This document shows positions 23,690 to 32,912 of a DNA stretch of 34,387 nucleotides, piece by piece. The translations under genes and the position numbers were made by a program. The notes beneath the pieces were generated by a model. The model was not told the DNA's origin, did no database searches, and saw only the letters and a list, made by a program, of their open reading frames with translations. Location: positions 1 through 34,387 of the forward strand of contig CAMWFQ010000037.1 of assembly GCA_947173495.1 (NCBI GenBank), in the 5' to 3' direction. How positions within the stretch are numbered: the first letter of the stretch is position 1; each line of letters starts with the position of its first letter. The DNA comes from an uncultured Lachnospiraceae bacterium. Its GTDB lineage: Bacteria > Bacillota > Clostridia > Lachnospirales > Lachnospiraceae.

Positions 23690-26272
23690 TCAGGCCGGTT
23701 TTCCGCCCTGTGCTCTTCCGCAGCACTGCTTATATTTTTTCCCGCTGCCGCAGGGACAGGGATCATTGGGATAGATTTTGGTGCTTGCACGTTTCACCGG
23801 CGCTTTCGCCACAGAATCGTCCTTGTTGGTGCCGGTCACCTTGGCAACCTGCTCCCGCTCTACCTTCTGCTCCACTCTCACATGGAACAGAACCCTCACG
23901 GTCTCCTCACGGATATTCTGGGTCATCTCATCAAACATTTCGTAACCGCTGAGCTTATATTCCACCAGAGGATCTCTCTGGCCGTAGGCCTGAAGCCCAA
24001 CACCCTGGCGGAGCTGCTCCATGTCATCGATATGATCCATCCACTTGCGGTCGATCACTTTCAGCAGGATCACCCTCTCCAGCTCACGGATGGCTTCCGG
24101 TTCCGGGAACTCTGCTTCCTTTGCCTCATAGAGCTTTACTGCCTCCTCTTTGAGCTGATGCTTTAAGGCATTCTTCTTCGGCGTATTGATCCGTCCTCTG
24201 TTCACCGGCTTTAAGGGAATGGTGGGAAGCAGCAGTGTGTTCAGCTCCTCCAGATTCCATTCATCGAAGTCCGTATCATCTCCTATCACGATGTCCACCA
24301 CGTTTTCCGTGATATCTGTAATCATTTTGTAGATGGCATCCCGCATACTCTCACCGTTCAACACCCGGCGGCGTTCCTCGTATATGATCTCCCTCTGTTC
24401 ATTCATCACCTGATCATATTCCAGGAGATTCTTTCTGATGCCATAATTGTTGTTCTCTATCTTCTTCTGGGCAGACTCGATGGCATTGCTCAGGGTCTTG
24501 TGCTCGATCTCCTGATTCTCGGGAATCCCCAGAGCATTAAACATCTTGATCATGCGCTCGGAACCAAAGAGGCGCATCAGGTCATCCTCGAGAGAGATAT
24601 AAAACTTGGACTCACCGGGATCCCCCTGACGACCGGAACGTCCTCTCAGCTGATTATCGATACGCCTGGATTCATGGCGCTCCGTACCGATGATCTTAAG
24701 TCCTCCCGCTGCCTTGGATGCATCGTCCAGCTTAATATCGGTACCACGTCCCGCCATATTGGTGGCGATGGTAACCGCCCCGTGAATGCCTGCATCCGCA
24801 ACGATTTCTGCTTCCAGCTCATGGAATTTGGCGTTCAGAACCTTATGAGGAATTCCCTGTTTCGTGAGAAGTCTGCTGAGTTCCTCAGATGCCTCGATTG
24901 TGATGGTGCCAACCAGAACCGGCTGCTGTTTTGCATGAGCTTCCTTTACCGCCTCTACAATCGCATGGAGCTTTTCCTTTTTGGTCTTGTAGACCGCGTC
25001 CTGCAGATCCTTTCTTGCAACAGGCACATTGGTAGGAATCTCTATAACGTCCATTCCGTAAATATCCCGGAATTCTCTCTCCTCTGTAAGAGCCGTACCC
25101 GTCATACCCGCTTTCTTCTCAAATTTATTAAAGAAATTCTGGAAAGTGATGGTCGCCAGGGTCTTGCTCTCCCGTTTCACCTTCACATGTTCCTTTGCTT
25201 CTATTGCCTGATGAAGACCGTCCGAATAACGCCTTCCCGGCATGATACGGCCGGTAAACTCATCCACGATCAGCACCTGCTCGTCCTTCACCACATAATC
25301 CTGATCCCGGAACATCAGATTATTGGCGCGCAGAGCCAGGATGATATTATGCTGAATCTCAATATTCTCCGGATCTGCAAGATTTTCAATCTGGAAAAAC
25401 TTCTCTACCTTTTCCACTCCCTGTGCGGTAAGATTAACCACCTTGTCCTTTTCGTTGACAATGAAATCTCCGGTCTCTTCCCGTTCCACACCCATAATGG
25501 CATCCATCTTAGTCAGTTCTTCCATATCCTCGCCGCGCTTCATCTGCTTGGCAAGCACATCGCACACTTCATAAAGCCTGGTGGATTTTCCACTCTGACC
25601 GGAAATGATCAAAGGTGTTCTTGCCTCGTCGATGAGCACTGAATCCACCTCATCGATAATGGCATAGTGCAGCCCCCTCTGTACCAGCTGCTCCTTATAG
25701 ATCACCATATTGTCTCTCAGATAATCAAAGCCCAGCTCGTTGTTCGTGACATAGGTGATGTCACAGTTGTAGGCTTCTCTCCTCTCGTCGGATTTCATGC
25801 TGTTTAAGACCACGCCTACTGTAAGTCCCAGGAAACGGTAGATCTCTCCCATCCACTCCGCGTCACGTTTGGCCAGGTAATCATTCACTGTCACCACACA
25901 TACTCCTTTGCCTTCCAGGGCATTTAAGTAGGCCGGCAGCGTTGCCACCTGGGTTTTTCCTTCCCCGGTTTTCATTTCAGCAATCCGTCCCTGATGGAGA
26001 ATGATACCGCCGATCAGCTGAACCCTGTAATGCTCTGTATTGAGCACTCTCCGGGCAGCTTCCCTGACCGCCGCAAAGGCTTCCGGAAGCAGCTCGTCCA
26101 GAGTTTCCCCTCCCGCAAAACGCTTTTTGAATTCTTCTGTTTTAGCGGCAAGCTCTGCATCTGTCAATGCCTGCATGGAAGGCCGCAAATCTTCTATCTT
26201 TTTTACGGTATCTTCTATTCTTTTCAGCTCCCGCTCACTGTGAGTTCCAAATATTTTTTGGACTAGTTTCAT
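23690..26272 (-). CDS. secA: Preprotein translocase ATPase SecA
   Basis: An 860-residue motor of the general secretion pathway, acting at the SecYEG channel. Walker A appears in [10 protein letters not shown] near residue 100, the Walker B/DEAD region in [17 protein letters not shown] near 200, helicase motifs in [13 protein letters not shown] and [13 protein letters not shown], and the C-terminal zinc-binding tail is [14 protein letters not shown]. All conserved parts are present and the length is typical. AGAGGT lies 12 nt upstream of the ATG. It forms a probable two-gene operon with prfB, an arrangement common in Bacillota. Confidence 0.97.
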   Translation of the reverse strand: MKLVQKIFGTHSERELKRIEDTVKKIEDLRPSMQALTDAELAAKTEEFKKRFAGGETLDELLPEAFAAVREAARRVLNTEHYRVQLIGGIILHQGRIAEMKTGEGKTQVATLPAYLNALEGKGVCVVTVNDYLAKRDAEWMGEIYRFLGLTVGVVLNSMKSDERREAYNCDITYVTNNELGFDYLRDNMVIYKEQLVQRGLHYAIIDEVDSVLIDEARTPLIISGQSGKSTRLYEVCDVLAKQMKRGEDMEELTKMDAIMGVEREETGDFIVNEKDKVVNLTAQGVEKVEKFFQIENLADPENIEIQHNIILALRANNLMFRDQDYVVKDEQVLIVDEFTGRIMPGRRYSDGLHQAIEAKEHVKVKRESKTLATITFQNFFNKFEKKAGMTGTALTEEREFRDIYGMDVIEIPTNVPVARKDLQDAVYKTKKEKLHAIVEAVKEAHAKQQPVLVGTITIEASEELSRLLTKQGIPHKVLNAKFHELEAEIVADAGIHGAVTIATNMAGRGTDIKLDDASKAAGGLKIIGTERHESRRIDNQLRGRSGRQGDPGESKFYISLEDDLMRLFGSERMIKMFNALGIPENQEIEHKTLSNAIESAQKKIENNNYGIRKNLLEYDQVMNEQREIIYEERRRVLNGESMRDAIYKMITDITENVVDIVIGDDTDFDEWNLEELNTLLLPTIPLKPVNRGRINTPKKNALKHQLKEEAVKLYEAKEAEFPEPEAIRELERVILLKVIDRKWMDHIDDMEQLRQGVGLQAYGQRDPLVEYKLSGYEMFDEMTQNIREETVRVLFHVRVEQKVEREQVAKVTGTNKDDSVAKAPVKRASTKIYPNDPCPCGSGKKYKQCCGRAQGGKPA

Positions 26273-26348
26273 TTCTATCTATTACCTCTCTGAAAGATGG
26301 TTTCTCTTCACACCTGAGCCCAACTCCTGTATGAAAAGCGAATAATGA

Positions 26349-26385
26349 TAAAAACTGCAAATCTTATTGTAACAGATTTGCAGTT
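26349..26385 (-). terminator. Rho-independent terminator upstream of secA
   Basis: On the minus strand AACTGCAAATCT pairs with AGATTTGCAGTT around a 9-nt loop, followed by TTTATC. It lies 28 bp after the stop codon of the acidic coiled-coil gene and separates that transcript from secA. No clear secA promoter is visible between 26273 and 26348. Confidence 0.85.
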
Positions 26386-26413
26386 CAGATTCAACCATTA
26401 TAAAATTGTTACG

Positions 26414-27280
26414 CTACACACTGGCGTCAAAATTCCCGCCGGTGCCTTCGCCCATGGCAATCACCTCCGCCGCAGAGGCTTCCATAACGGGGATTGGCAC
26501 TTCCGCCCCGGCAAGTTCTAACGACACTCCCCCTGCCGGCTGCTGCGCCATAGACTGGGCGATGGCTTGGGAAACTGCCTGGGAAGCCGACTCCTTATCT
26601 CTTTCAAATTTATCAAAAAGAGCCTTCAGGTATTTCATATCCGCTTCCACGATATCCCGGAGCTCCTCGGATCTGTGCTTTTTCTTCAGAAGCTCTAAAT
26701 CTGCGGGATCCATCTCTCTCAATTCAGTCATTGACAGCTCTTCCAGAAGGTCGCCGTTTTCAAGCTCCTCCAGCTCCTTCATCATATCTTCCATTTCCCG
26801 CATCAGGTCGTCCAGGAGCCGTTTCATTTCCTCCGCACTGAGTCCGGCCACATCCTCCTGTTCCTCCAGTTCTTCCGGCAGGAGCTCTTCGGTTTTCTCC
26901 TCCAGGTCCGCCTCGCAGGGTCCTCCCTGCTTTTTGGCTCTCTCTTCTTCCTGAAGATGCTTCATTTTCTTTTTGGCAATCCGCTCCATCTTCCGCGCAT
27001 GAATAATGGCGTGCCGAAGCTCCGTCTCGTCATACTCTCCGCCGGCCTTCTTTCTGAGCAACGTGACAGTCTGGCTCTTGGCTCTTGTGAGCACCCGCCT
27101 TGCGCTGCCTGAGGTTTTGGCGGTCATGATCTGATTTCCAATCCGCTTAAAGCTGTATTGCAGCCGTTTGCGTTTTTTGGGCTCCGGCTTGCTGACCTGC
27201 ACGGCCTTTGAACCGGAAACACTTTTGTTTTTGTAGGCAATCGCTCCCAGGGCAGCGCCGCCAATACCTGATATACCCAT
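26414..27280 (-). CDS. Acidic coiled-coil protein of unknown function
   Basis: A 288-residue protein not recognised. A Gly-rich start (MGISGIGGAALGAIAYKNK) is followed by a basic region (about 30-125: KKRKRLQ, RRVLTRAK, KKKMKHLQEEER), a strongly acidic Glu/Leu/Met-rich coiled coil (about 130-215) and a Gln/Ala-rich tail. It resembles conserved Lachnospiraceae proteins without assigned function. There is no signal peptide. I chose the ATG at 27280 because GGAGG lies 8 nt upstream. It is the last gene after the ABC permease and is followed by a terminator. Confidence 0.72.
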   Translation of the reverse strand: MGISGIGGAALGAIAYKNKSVSGSKAVQVSKPEPKKRKRLQYSFKRIGNQIMTAKTSGSARRVLTRAKSQTVTLLRKKAGGEYDETELRHAIIHARKMERIAKKKMKHLQEEERAKKQGGPCEADLEEKTEELLPEELEEQEDVAGLSAEEMKRLLDDLMREMEDMMKELEELENGDLLEELSMTELREMDPADLELLKKKHRSEELRDIVEADMKYLKALFDKFERDKESASQAVSQAIAQSMAQQPAGGVSLELAGAEVPIPVMEASAAEVIAMGEGTGGNFDASV

Positions 27281-27302
27281 ATTTTCGTCCTCCATGACTG
27301 AA

Positions 27303-27416
27303 TCAAGCAAAAGAAACTCTTTTCTCTCCCGCTTTCCGATACTCCTTATCGGAAAAATACCGTGCTGCTTTTCTATGAATATATCGGCAGAAAGGCATGA
27401 AAAAGTAATCTTTCAT
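27303..27416 (-). CDS. Possible small basic protein
   Basis: A 37-residue frame (start MKDYFFMPFCRYIHRKAARY) between the ABC permease and the acidic protein gene, with AAGGAA about 9 nt upstream. An in-frame ATG at 27437 adds seven residues. Composition is basic and aromatic. Nothing else supports it; the roughly 200-bp gap holds no other feature. Confidence 0.25.
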   Translation of the reverse strand: MKDYFFMPFCRYIHRKAARYFSDKEYRKAGEKRVSFA

Positions 27417-27496
27417 GTCATCAATTTCCTTTTTCATGTCACCAGTTGAAGCCTCTGCCCTGAAAAAGACTCCGGAAGTGGCACGCGCATATCCGG

Positions 27497-30055
27497 TCAC
27501 ACCTCCGTAAGCCGCAGCCTTTCGATGATGCTCTTTTTGCACAGGGCATGATAACAGATCACCGGCAGGAGCACGGAGAGAATTCCGATCACGGGAACAC
27601 TCAGGGCCAGGGGCAGAATGCTGAAGTGCCACTCAAAATACGCCATATTCTTGCCCACCAGATAGATCAGCCCGTAGCTCACCACATTCCCAAAGGTGGC
27701 GGATATGGCCAGGGTCCAGATGCCGTACCAGATTCCCTCCATGGTGAGCATCTGCTCTAACTGCCTGCCGGTCATTCCCACCGCCTGCATCATGGCAAAC
27801 TCCTGCCTCCGGGACAAAATGCTGGTAACCATGGCATTGATCAGATTCAGGATCCCGATCAACGCCAGAATGAAGCTCAGCAGCCCGCCTATCATGGAAA
27901 ACATCCTGGTCTCTCCTGCAAATTCCTCTTCCAGAGTGGCTTTGGTGGAAAGCACCAGCTCCGGATGCTCCTGCTCGATCATTTCATTTAAGGACAGCAT
28001 CACCTCTTCCTCCCGTCCCTCCTCCACATCAAGGCAGGCGTAGAGTCCGCCTTTCACATCGTAAAGCTCCCGGAAATCCTTTTCGCTGAGCAGAAGCTCC
28101 ACGCCGCCTATGACGGTTGAGCGGGTACTTATGGCATAGGGATAGTCCGCGATGGCCATGATCTCCAACTCCTTCTTCGGCAAAGCCTCTTTTGCGCTGC
28201 CCGCTGTCAGCTTATCCCCCACGCGGACCCACTTGTCCTGCTGGTTGACAAGCAGCAGAGCATATCCCCCCTGCGCAAAGAGCTCCGGATCAAATTTTCC
28301 TTCTTTTATGTCCAGATAGGACATCATATCCTCTCCGAGATGGTAAATCGTTCCGTTGGTCGCTTTTTCTGTCTGTATCTGTTCCACGATCTGTTCCAGC
28401 CAGGGGCCGCTTTCGGATACCATCTCTTCCGAGGCAAAGTATTCCGTCAGCTTCCCGATCATTTCATCCGACAGGTCGATACGTCCGCCTTTGTGCTCCG
28501 GAACCCTGACCTGTTCCACGCCCGGCATCTGTTCGATCTCCGCTCTCACCTCCGGCGTGATAGCCTCGTAATCGCTTGCATCCGCCGCAAAATTGACAGT
28601 GGAAAAATGCCCCACCTGCATATCCGTGAGCAGGTAGGTTTTCACGTACTGATCAAAACTGAAGCCGTTTACCAGGCACCAGGTACCGCTTAACAGGATC
28701 AGGCTTAAAGACAGAGAACTGATCACCGACACGGCCTTACGCCTGTTTCTCCCCATATTGGCCAGCGCCATCCGTCCCATGGAGACCTTTGCGGTTTTTC
28801 TTTCCTTCTTTTTATACCGGGCGTTATCCACATAGCGGACCGCTTCTATTGGGGAGATTCCCGTGGCCAGCCGGCAGGGCCTGATGCAGCTTAAGTAGAC
28901 TACCAGCAGAGAAAACAGGGCGGAACCTGCAAAAATCCAGGGATTTAAGGATACCTTCTTTACACCGTCTGTGAAAAGCGCCTCAAAAAGAGCAGGCAAA
29001 ACTCCCTTTCCCACAAACCACCCGGCTATCATGCCCAGAGGGATTCCTGCCGCAGAGAGCATAAAGGCCTGCAGGCGCACCATACGTCGCAATTGTCTTC
29101 CCGTGGTTCCAATGGTCTTTAACAGACCGTAATACCGGATATCCGTGGTTACATTGATATAGAAAATGTTATAGATGATCAGGTATCCGGAGAGGATGAT
29201 CACCGCCAGTATTCCCACTCCCAGCATCAGGGTAACGGTATCCACCGTGGCCGACGCATAAGCCCAGTTTACACTGATGCGCACCTCCTCATCGGAAAAG
29301 CCTGCCCGCTCCGTGAGCTCTTCCATCTGAGAATCTATATCATAAGAGGAAGCAAACCAGATGGAAGCCTGAATGGAACCTTCCGCATGATAAAGCCCCC
29401 TTTCATTCATGCGGCTGTTGTAATTTTCTTCCAGAAGATCAATATTCTCCTCCAGCCACTGCCTGGAGACCCAGAATTCCTGGGCATGGGATGCGTCGTT
29501 GGAGTACCAGAAGCCGCTTAAGACAAATTCCGCTTCTATTTTCCTCTCATTTCCCTCCCTGTCGTGGGTACTGATGGTCATAGGCACCTTTTCACCCAGC
29601 CTTAAGGGAACGCCCAGGGCCTCCAGAACCTTTGAGCTGGCCGCACATTCATGCAGCTCATGGGGCATTTCTCCTTCCTCCGGATAGCTGAAGGACCACT
29701 TCGCCATCTTATCCTCCGCGTAGCGCACCTCTGTCTGGATGGTATTCAGCTCCGGGCTTGCGCCAAAGCCCGCTATGATATCATAAGAGATATCCTCATA
29801 GCCGCCGGCCTGCCTGATCTTTTCATACTCCTCTCCCGACAGGTATTTATATCCTCCGTGGGCGCTGGTTCCGATCTGCCGGAAGGTAGCCTCCTGAATG
29901 GACTCGATCATGGATCCCCCTACCGTAAACAGGGCCGTGAAAAGCAGTGTAGTCAGAGCGATTGCCAGAACGGCAATCAGATTTTTCCATCCCTTCTCCC
30001 ACATGGTCCGCCAGGAAAGGGAACGGATTATTTTTTTATTCGATACTTTTTTCAT
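27497..30055 (-). CDS. ABC transporter permease with two FtsX domains
   Basis: An 852-residue permease. One membrane segment at about 24-46 is followed by a large extracytoplasmic domain, a first FtsX-type bundle of three segments (about 300-430, with YGLLKTIGTTGRQLRR), a further segment near 485, a second extracytoplasmic domain, and a final FtsX bundle (about 735-840, with EFAMMQAVGMTGRQLEQML). It works with the ATPase 116 bp upstream. I chose the ATG at 30055, which begins MKKVSNKKIIRSLSWRTM, the usual family opening. Such pairs beside a two-component system are often tied to antimicrobial-peptide resistance; here that is inference. Confidence 0.88.
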   Translation of the reverse strand: MKKVSNKKIIRSLSWRTMWEKGWKNLIAVLAIALTTLLFTALFTVGGSMIESIQEATFRQIGTSAHGGYKYLSGEEYEKIRQAGGYEDISYDIIAGFGASPELNTIQTEVRYAEDKMAKWSFSYPEEGEMPHELHECAASSKVLEALGVPLRLGEKVPMTISTHDREGNERKIEAEFVLSGFWYSNDASHAQEFWVSRQWLEENIDLLEENYNSRMNERGLYHAEGSIQASIWFASSYDIDSQMEELTERAGFSDEEVRISVNWAYASATVDTVTLMLGVGILAVIILSGYLIIYNIFYINVTTDIRYYGLLKTIGTTGRQLRRMVRLQAFMLSAAGIPLGMIAGWFVGKGVLPALFEALFTDGVKKVSLNPWIFAGSALFSLLVVYLSCIRPCRLATGISPIEAVRYVDNARYKKKERKTAKVSMGRMALANMGRNRRKAVSVISSLSLSLILLSGTWCLVNGFSFDQYVKTYLLTDMQVGHFSTVNFAADASDYEAITPEVRAEIEQMPGVEQVRVPEHKGGRIDLSDEMIGKLTEYFASEEMVSESGPWLEQIVEQIQTEKATNGTIYHLGEDMMSYLDIKEGKFDPELFAQGGYALLLVNQQDKWVRVGDKLTAGSAKEALPKKELEIMAIADYPYAISTRSTVIGGVELLLSEKDFRELYDVKGGLYACLDVEEGREEEVMLSLNEMIEQEHPELVLSTKATLEEEFAGETRMFSMIGGLLSFILALIGILNLINAMVTSILSRRQEFAMMQAVGMTGRQLEQMLTMEGIWYGIWTLAISATFGNVVSYGLIYLVGKNMAYFEWHFSILPLALSVPVIGILSVLLPVICYHALCKKSIIERLRLTEV

Positions 30056-30171
30056 ACTTCCCGATATGTTCCTTTCTTTTAATAGGAAACGGCTTTCGTC
30101 GTTTCGTTTTGCACTGTCTGCAGGATTCGGATGCAGCAAAATTTCCTGTGCGAACGTGCGCATTGCGCCCT

Positions 30172-30843
30172 TTAAGTTCTTGACTTTACTTTTCCGTCCT
30201 CAATCCTCACCATACGGTCCGCCATCTGTGCAATCTCTTCATTATGGGTGATCATCACAATGGTCTGCTCGAATTTCCTTGCCGTCACCTTTAAAAGTCC
30301 CAATACATCCTGGCTGGTTCCCGAATCCAGATTCCCTGTGGGCTCATCCGCTAAAATGATGGCAGGTTTGGCAGCAAGCGCTCTGGCTATGGCCACTCTC
30401 TGCTGCTGCCCTCCGGAGAGCTGGGATGGCAGGCTGTTTGTCTTACTTTCCAGTCCCAGGGTTTTGATAATCCGGTCAATGTACTCCTCATCGATTTTAT
30501 TTCCATCCAGCTGTATGGGAAAAACAATGTTCTCGTATACATTCAGAACCGGCACCAGGTTGTAGCTCTGAAACACAAAGCCTATCTTTCTTCGACGGAA
30601 AATGGCCAGAGCATCCTCCTTCAGGGTGGAAATATCCTTGCCGTCCACCACCACCTTCCCTTCCGTTGGGTAGTCCAGACCGCCCAGCATGTGCAGAAGC
30701 GTGGATTTTCCGCTTCCCGAGGTTCCTATGATAGAAACAAATTCACCCTGCTCCACCTTCAGATCCACGCCGTCAAGGGCTTTTACCAGGCTCTCGCCCT
30801 CTCCGTAATATTTCTTTAATCCCGTTGTCTCCAAAATGATCAT
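30172..30843 (-). CDS. ABC transporter ATP-binding protein (LolD/BceA-like)
   Basis: A 223-residue ATPase with Walker [10 protein letters not shown] near residue 40, Q-loop VFQSYNLVP, signature LSGGQQQR, Walker [13 protein letters not shown] and H-loop ITHNEE. Partner of the two-FtsX permease encoded downstream. GGAGG lies 6 nt upstream of the ATG. The 333 bp upstream hold a repeat element and an AT palindrome, with the kinase gene beyond, so it could be cotranscribed with the two-component genes or have its own promoter. Confidence 0.92.
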   Translation of the reverse strand: MIILETTGLKKYYGEGESLVKALDGVDLKVEQGEFVSIIGTSGSGKSTLLHMLGGLDYPTEGKVVVDGKDISTLKEDALAIFRRRKIGFVFQSYNLVPVLNVYENIVFPIQLDGNKIDEEYIDRIIKTLGLESKTNSLPSQLSGGQQQRVAIARALAAKPAIILADEPTGNLDSGTSQDVLGLLKVTARKFEQTIVMITHNEEIAQMADRMVRIEDGKVKSRT

Positions 30844-30900
30844 ACCTTACCTCCGCATTATTTCCTTAAGATCAACATACCTCACTATTCTGATCTCATA

Positions 30901-30923
30901 TTTTTTATTATTATAATAAAAAA
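30901..30923. repeat. Perfect AT palindrome upstream of the ABC ATPase gene
   Basis: Arms TTTTTTATTAT and ATAATAAAAAA are perfect complements around a single T. It contains TATAAT on the minus strand but no good -35 box at 16-18 bp. It could be a regulator site or part of a promoter; its function is open. Confidence 0.5.
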
Positions 30924-30981
30924 GCCTTTCCCTCCTCTTTCCGAATTCTAACAGTTCTGAAAGATTTGGTTCCGGCTATTT

Positions 30982-31173
30982 GTAACTATTCAGCCTCCTG
31001 CTTCATAGTTACGGAATCTGCCCATTCCAAATGTCTACGTTCCACTCCGGTCGGCGCTGGACAAACGTCCACCGGACGTTTCGCGCCCTTCGGCGAGAGC
31101 AGATTCCCTCTTGGCTAAATTTACACGTTCTCACGGACTTTGCAACAATTGCAAAGTCCTAGCTGAATAGTAC
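30982..31173. repeat. MITE-like element with terminal inverted repeats
   Basis: About 192 bp bounded by GTAACTATTCAGC (30982-30994) and GCTGAATAGTAC (31162-31173), inverted with one extra base. Inside are further nested inverted repeats: GTAACTAT/ATAGTTAC at the left end, GGAATCTGC/GCAGATTCC, GGCGC/GCGCC around AAACGTCC/GGACGTTT, and an 11-bp perfect hairpin GGACTTTGCAA/TTGCAAAGTCC at the right end. No coding frame. It fills most of the gap between the kinase stop and the ABC ATPase leader. No target-site duplication is clear. Confidence 0.7.
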
Positions 31174-31176
31174 CGT

Positions 31177-32136
31177 CTATTTTTCATTCTTACTGATATA
31201 AAAAGAGAATATACTTCCCTGTTGTCCCGACTTCACTTTTACATAACCGTTCTGCTTTGCGGCAATTTCCCGCACCAGGTAGAGGCCGATCCCCACACCC
31301 TTCTCCTGTGCCGCATCCCGGCTTCTGTAAAACCGCTCAAAGATCTGCGCCTGCTCCTCCTCCCGCATCCCGATTCCCTGATCCTCCACCTGCACGGCCG
31401 CAAACATTTCATATTCCTTCACTTTCACCCGCACTTCCGTATTGGGAGGACTGTATTTCACTGCATTGTCGATGAGATTCCCGATGGCTTCTTCTGTCCA
31501 TTTCCGGTCAAAGCAGGCGAATGCTTCCGAGGGTTCCAGAATCACCCTGATCCCCTTTGCGGACGCTTCCTCACCGGCGCCTGAAACCGCCGATGCAAGC
31601 ATGGGCATAAGAGGCTGATTCTCAGGATTCAGTACAAAGATCTCTCCCTCCAGACGGGAAGCTTTCACCAGCGAGCGGATCAGAAAATCCAGCTTTTCCG
31701 ACTGCTCTCTTATATTTTCCACAATGGGAACAAGCTCCGGATCTCTCTCCCTCTCCTGCAGAAGCTGGGAATAAAGCAAAATATTAGCGATGGGCGTTTT
31801 GGTTTGATGGGAGATATCGGAGATCAGCGACTTGATCCTCCCCTGTTCCTCCTCCACCCGCCGTTTTGAAGCCATGGAGGAGGATAAGAACCGCCTCCAT
31901 TTTGTCTCCAGCCTGGAAAGCCTGCTCTCATCATACTCTCCCTCCTCAAAGGTGCCATCCATGGCTTCGTCCAGCATGTTTTCCAGTATTTCCATGGTTT
32001 TAAAGCGTGTTCTTTTCTTTCTTTTCACCCTGCCCTCCATGCTGCCCTTTTTTGCAGCATCGCGATGTGAAATTGGCACAGACACTTTTGCGTCTGCGAT
32101 TCCATTTATGCTGCGTTTAGAGACGTTTTCACTCAT
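31177..32136 (-). CDS. Membrane-free sensor histidine kinase
   Basis: A 319-residue kinase from this start. The H-box is LISDISHQTKTPIANIL (His110), the N-box NLIDNAVKYSPPN, G1 DQGIGM, F-box FERFYRS and G2 GVGIGLYLVREI: a complete HisKA and ATPase core. No membrane segment is present. The ATG at 32136 overlaps the regulator stop by four bases (ATGA), which favours it. However, residues about 8-36 are encoded by a palindromic element, and a GTG at 32028 has GGAGG only a few bases upstream, so the true start may be 32028 (283 residues). It pairs with the OmpR-type regulator and probably governs the ABC genes downstream. Confidence 0.88.
   Translation of the reverse strand: MSENVSKRSINGIADAKVSVPISHRDAAKKGSMEGRVKRKKRTRFKTMEILENMLDEAMDGTFEEGEYDESRLSRLETKWRRFLSSSMASKRRVEEEQGRIKSLISDISHQTKTPIANILLYSQLLQERERDPELVPIVENIREQSEKLDFLIRSLVKASRLEGEIFVLNPENQPLMPMLASAVSGAGEEASAKGIRVILEPSEAFACFDRKWTEEAIGNLIDNAVKYSPPNTEVRVKVKEYEMFAAVQVEDQGIGMREEEQAQIFERFYRSRDAAQEKGVGIGLYLVREIAAKQNGYVKVKSGQQGSIFSFYISKNEK
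32034..32114 (-). repeat. Palindromic element at the regulator-kinase junction (family P-like)
   Basis: Contains a hairpin CACAGACAC/GCGTCTGCG with TTTT loop (32077-32098, some wobble pairs), flanked by GCAGCAT (32054-32060) and ATGCTGC (32108-32114), and another GGGCAGCAT copy at 32039-32047 that competes for the same partner. It ends in the word CTCCATGCTGCC (plus strand), identical to that at the Shine-Dalgarno of the export operon near 10214. It reads in frame through the annotated kinase N-terminus. Confidence 0.6.
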
Positions 32137-32804
32137 ACTTTCCAGATATATCCTTTTCCGTAGACAGTCTGCAGATGGCCGTCTCCGCCTTCCCGCAGTT
32201 TTGTCCGGAGTCTGTTGACCGTGACAGACAATGCATTTTCATCCACATATTCCGTCTCCTCTGTCCAGATGCGGTCTATCAGCTTTTCTCTGCTGAGGAT
32301 GATATTTCTATTTTCCACCAGAATTTGAAGGAGCTTAAGTTCTGTCCTGCTTAAGGGAATCTCCTCGCTTCCCCTTCTGACCTGCATCTCCTCGAAGCAG
32401 AAGGTCAGATCTCCAAACCGGTAGATCTCTTTTCTTCCCCTGCCTGTATTTTTGAGCGCCTTATCAATTCTTGCCCTGAGCACCATAAGACTGAAAGGCT
32501 TCGTGATGTAATCCTCCGCCCCCAGTTCCAGTCCGCGCACTTCATCGATCTCCAGATCATTCGCCGTAATGATCACCACCGGAATATTTCTGCTGTCCTT
32601 TATCCGCCTCAGAAGATCATAACCGCTGCCATCCGGCAGATTCAGATCCAGTAGTATCAGATCAAGCTCCGGCTGTGCCTCTATGGCCACTTCGGCCTCC
32701 GATATGCTTTCACACAGAACGAATGTAAAATCCTCTCTTTTCAGGGCCAGTTCAATTCCTTCCCTGAGCCCTCTGTCGTCTTCCACAATCAAAATATTCT
32801 TCAT
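32133..32804 (-). CDS. OmpR/PhoB-family response regulator
   Basis: A 223-residue regulator. The receiver domain has the acidic pair VEDD near residues 8-10, Asp53 in ILLDLNLPDGSG, the conserved Thr in VIITAND and Lys in YITKPFS. The C-terminal winged helix covers about 127-222, with ELKLLQILVENRN and VTVNRLRTKLRE. It overlaps the kinase gene by four bases. AAAGGAAG lies 8-10 nt upstream of the ATG and aligns with a conserved word of family Q repeats. Target genes are probably the ABC pair downstream, by position. Confidence 0.94.
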   Translation of the reverse strand: MKNILIVEDDRGLREGIELALKREDFTFVLCESISEAEVAIEAQPELDLILLDLNLPDGSGYDLLRRIKDSRNIPVVIITANDLEIDEVRGLELGAEDYITKPFSLMVLRARIDKALKNTGRGRKEIYRFGDLTFCFEEMQVRRGSEEIPLSRTELKLLQILVENRNIILSREKLIDRIWTEETEYVDENALSVTVNRLRTKLREGGDGHLQTVYGKGYIWKV

Positions 32805-32818
32805 ACAAACTTCCTTTT

Positions 32819-32876
32819 GCGGGCCTGCGCATGCTGCGCTAAAAATTGAGCAGGGAGAAAAATTCCCCCTGCTCGA
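32819..32876 (-). terminator. etfBA terminator joined to a family Q repeat fragment
   Basis: On the minus strand, about 40 bp after the etfA stop, GAGCAGGG pairs with CCCTGCTC around an 11-nt loop, followed by AATTTTTA (32841-32876). Directly after the T-run comes GCGCAGCATGCGCAGGCCCGC, which carries the GCGCAGGCCCG word of the family Q units. Confidence 0.8.
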
Positions 32877-32912
32877 TTATTTTCCCAGTTTCATTTCTCA
32901 GTTTCTGATAGT

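Noticed and set aside
24500-25642. Long plus-strand open frame opposite secA
   Set aside because: It is the antisense shadow of conserved SecA sequence.
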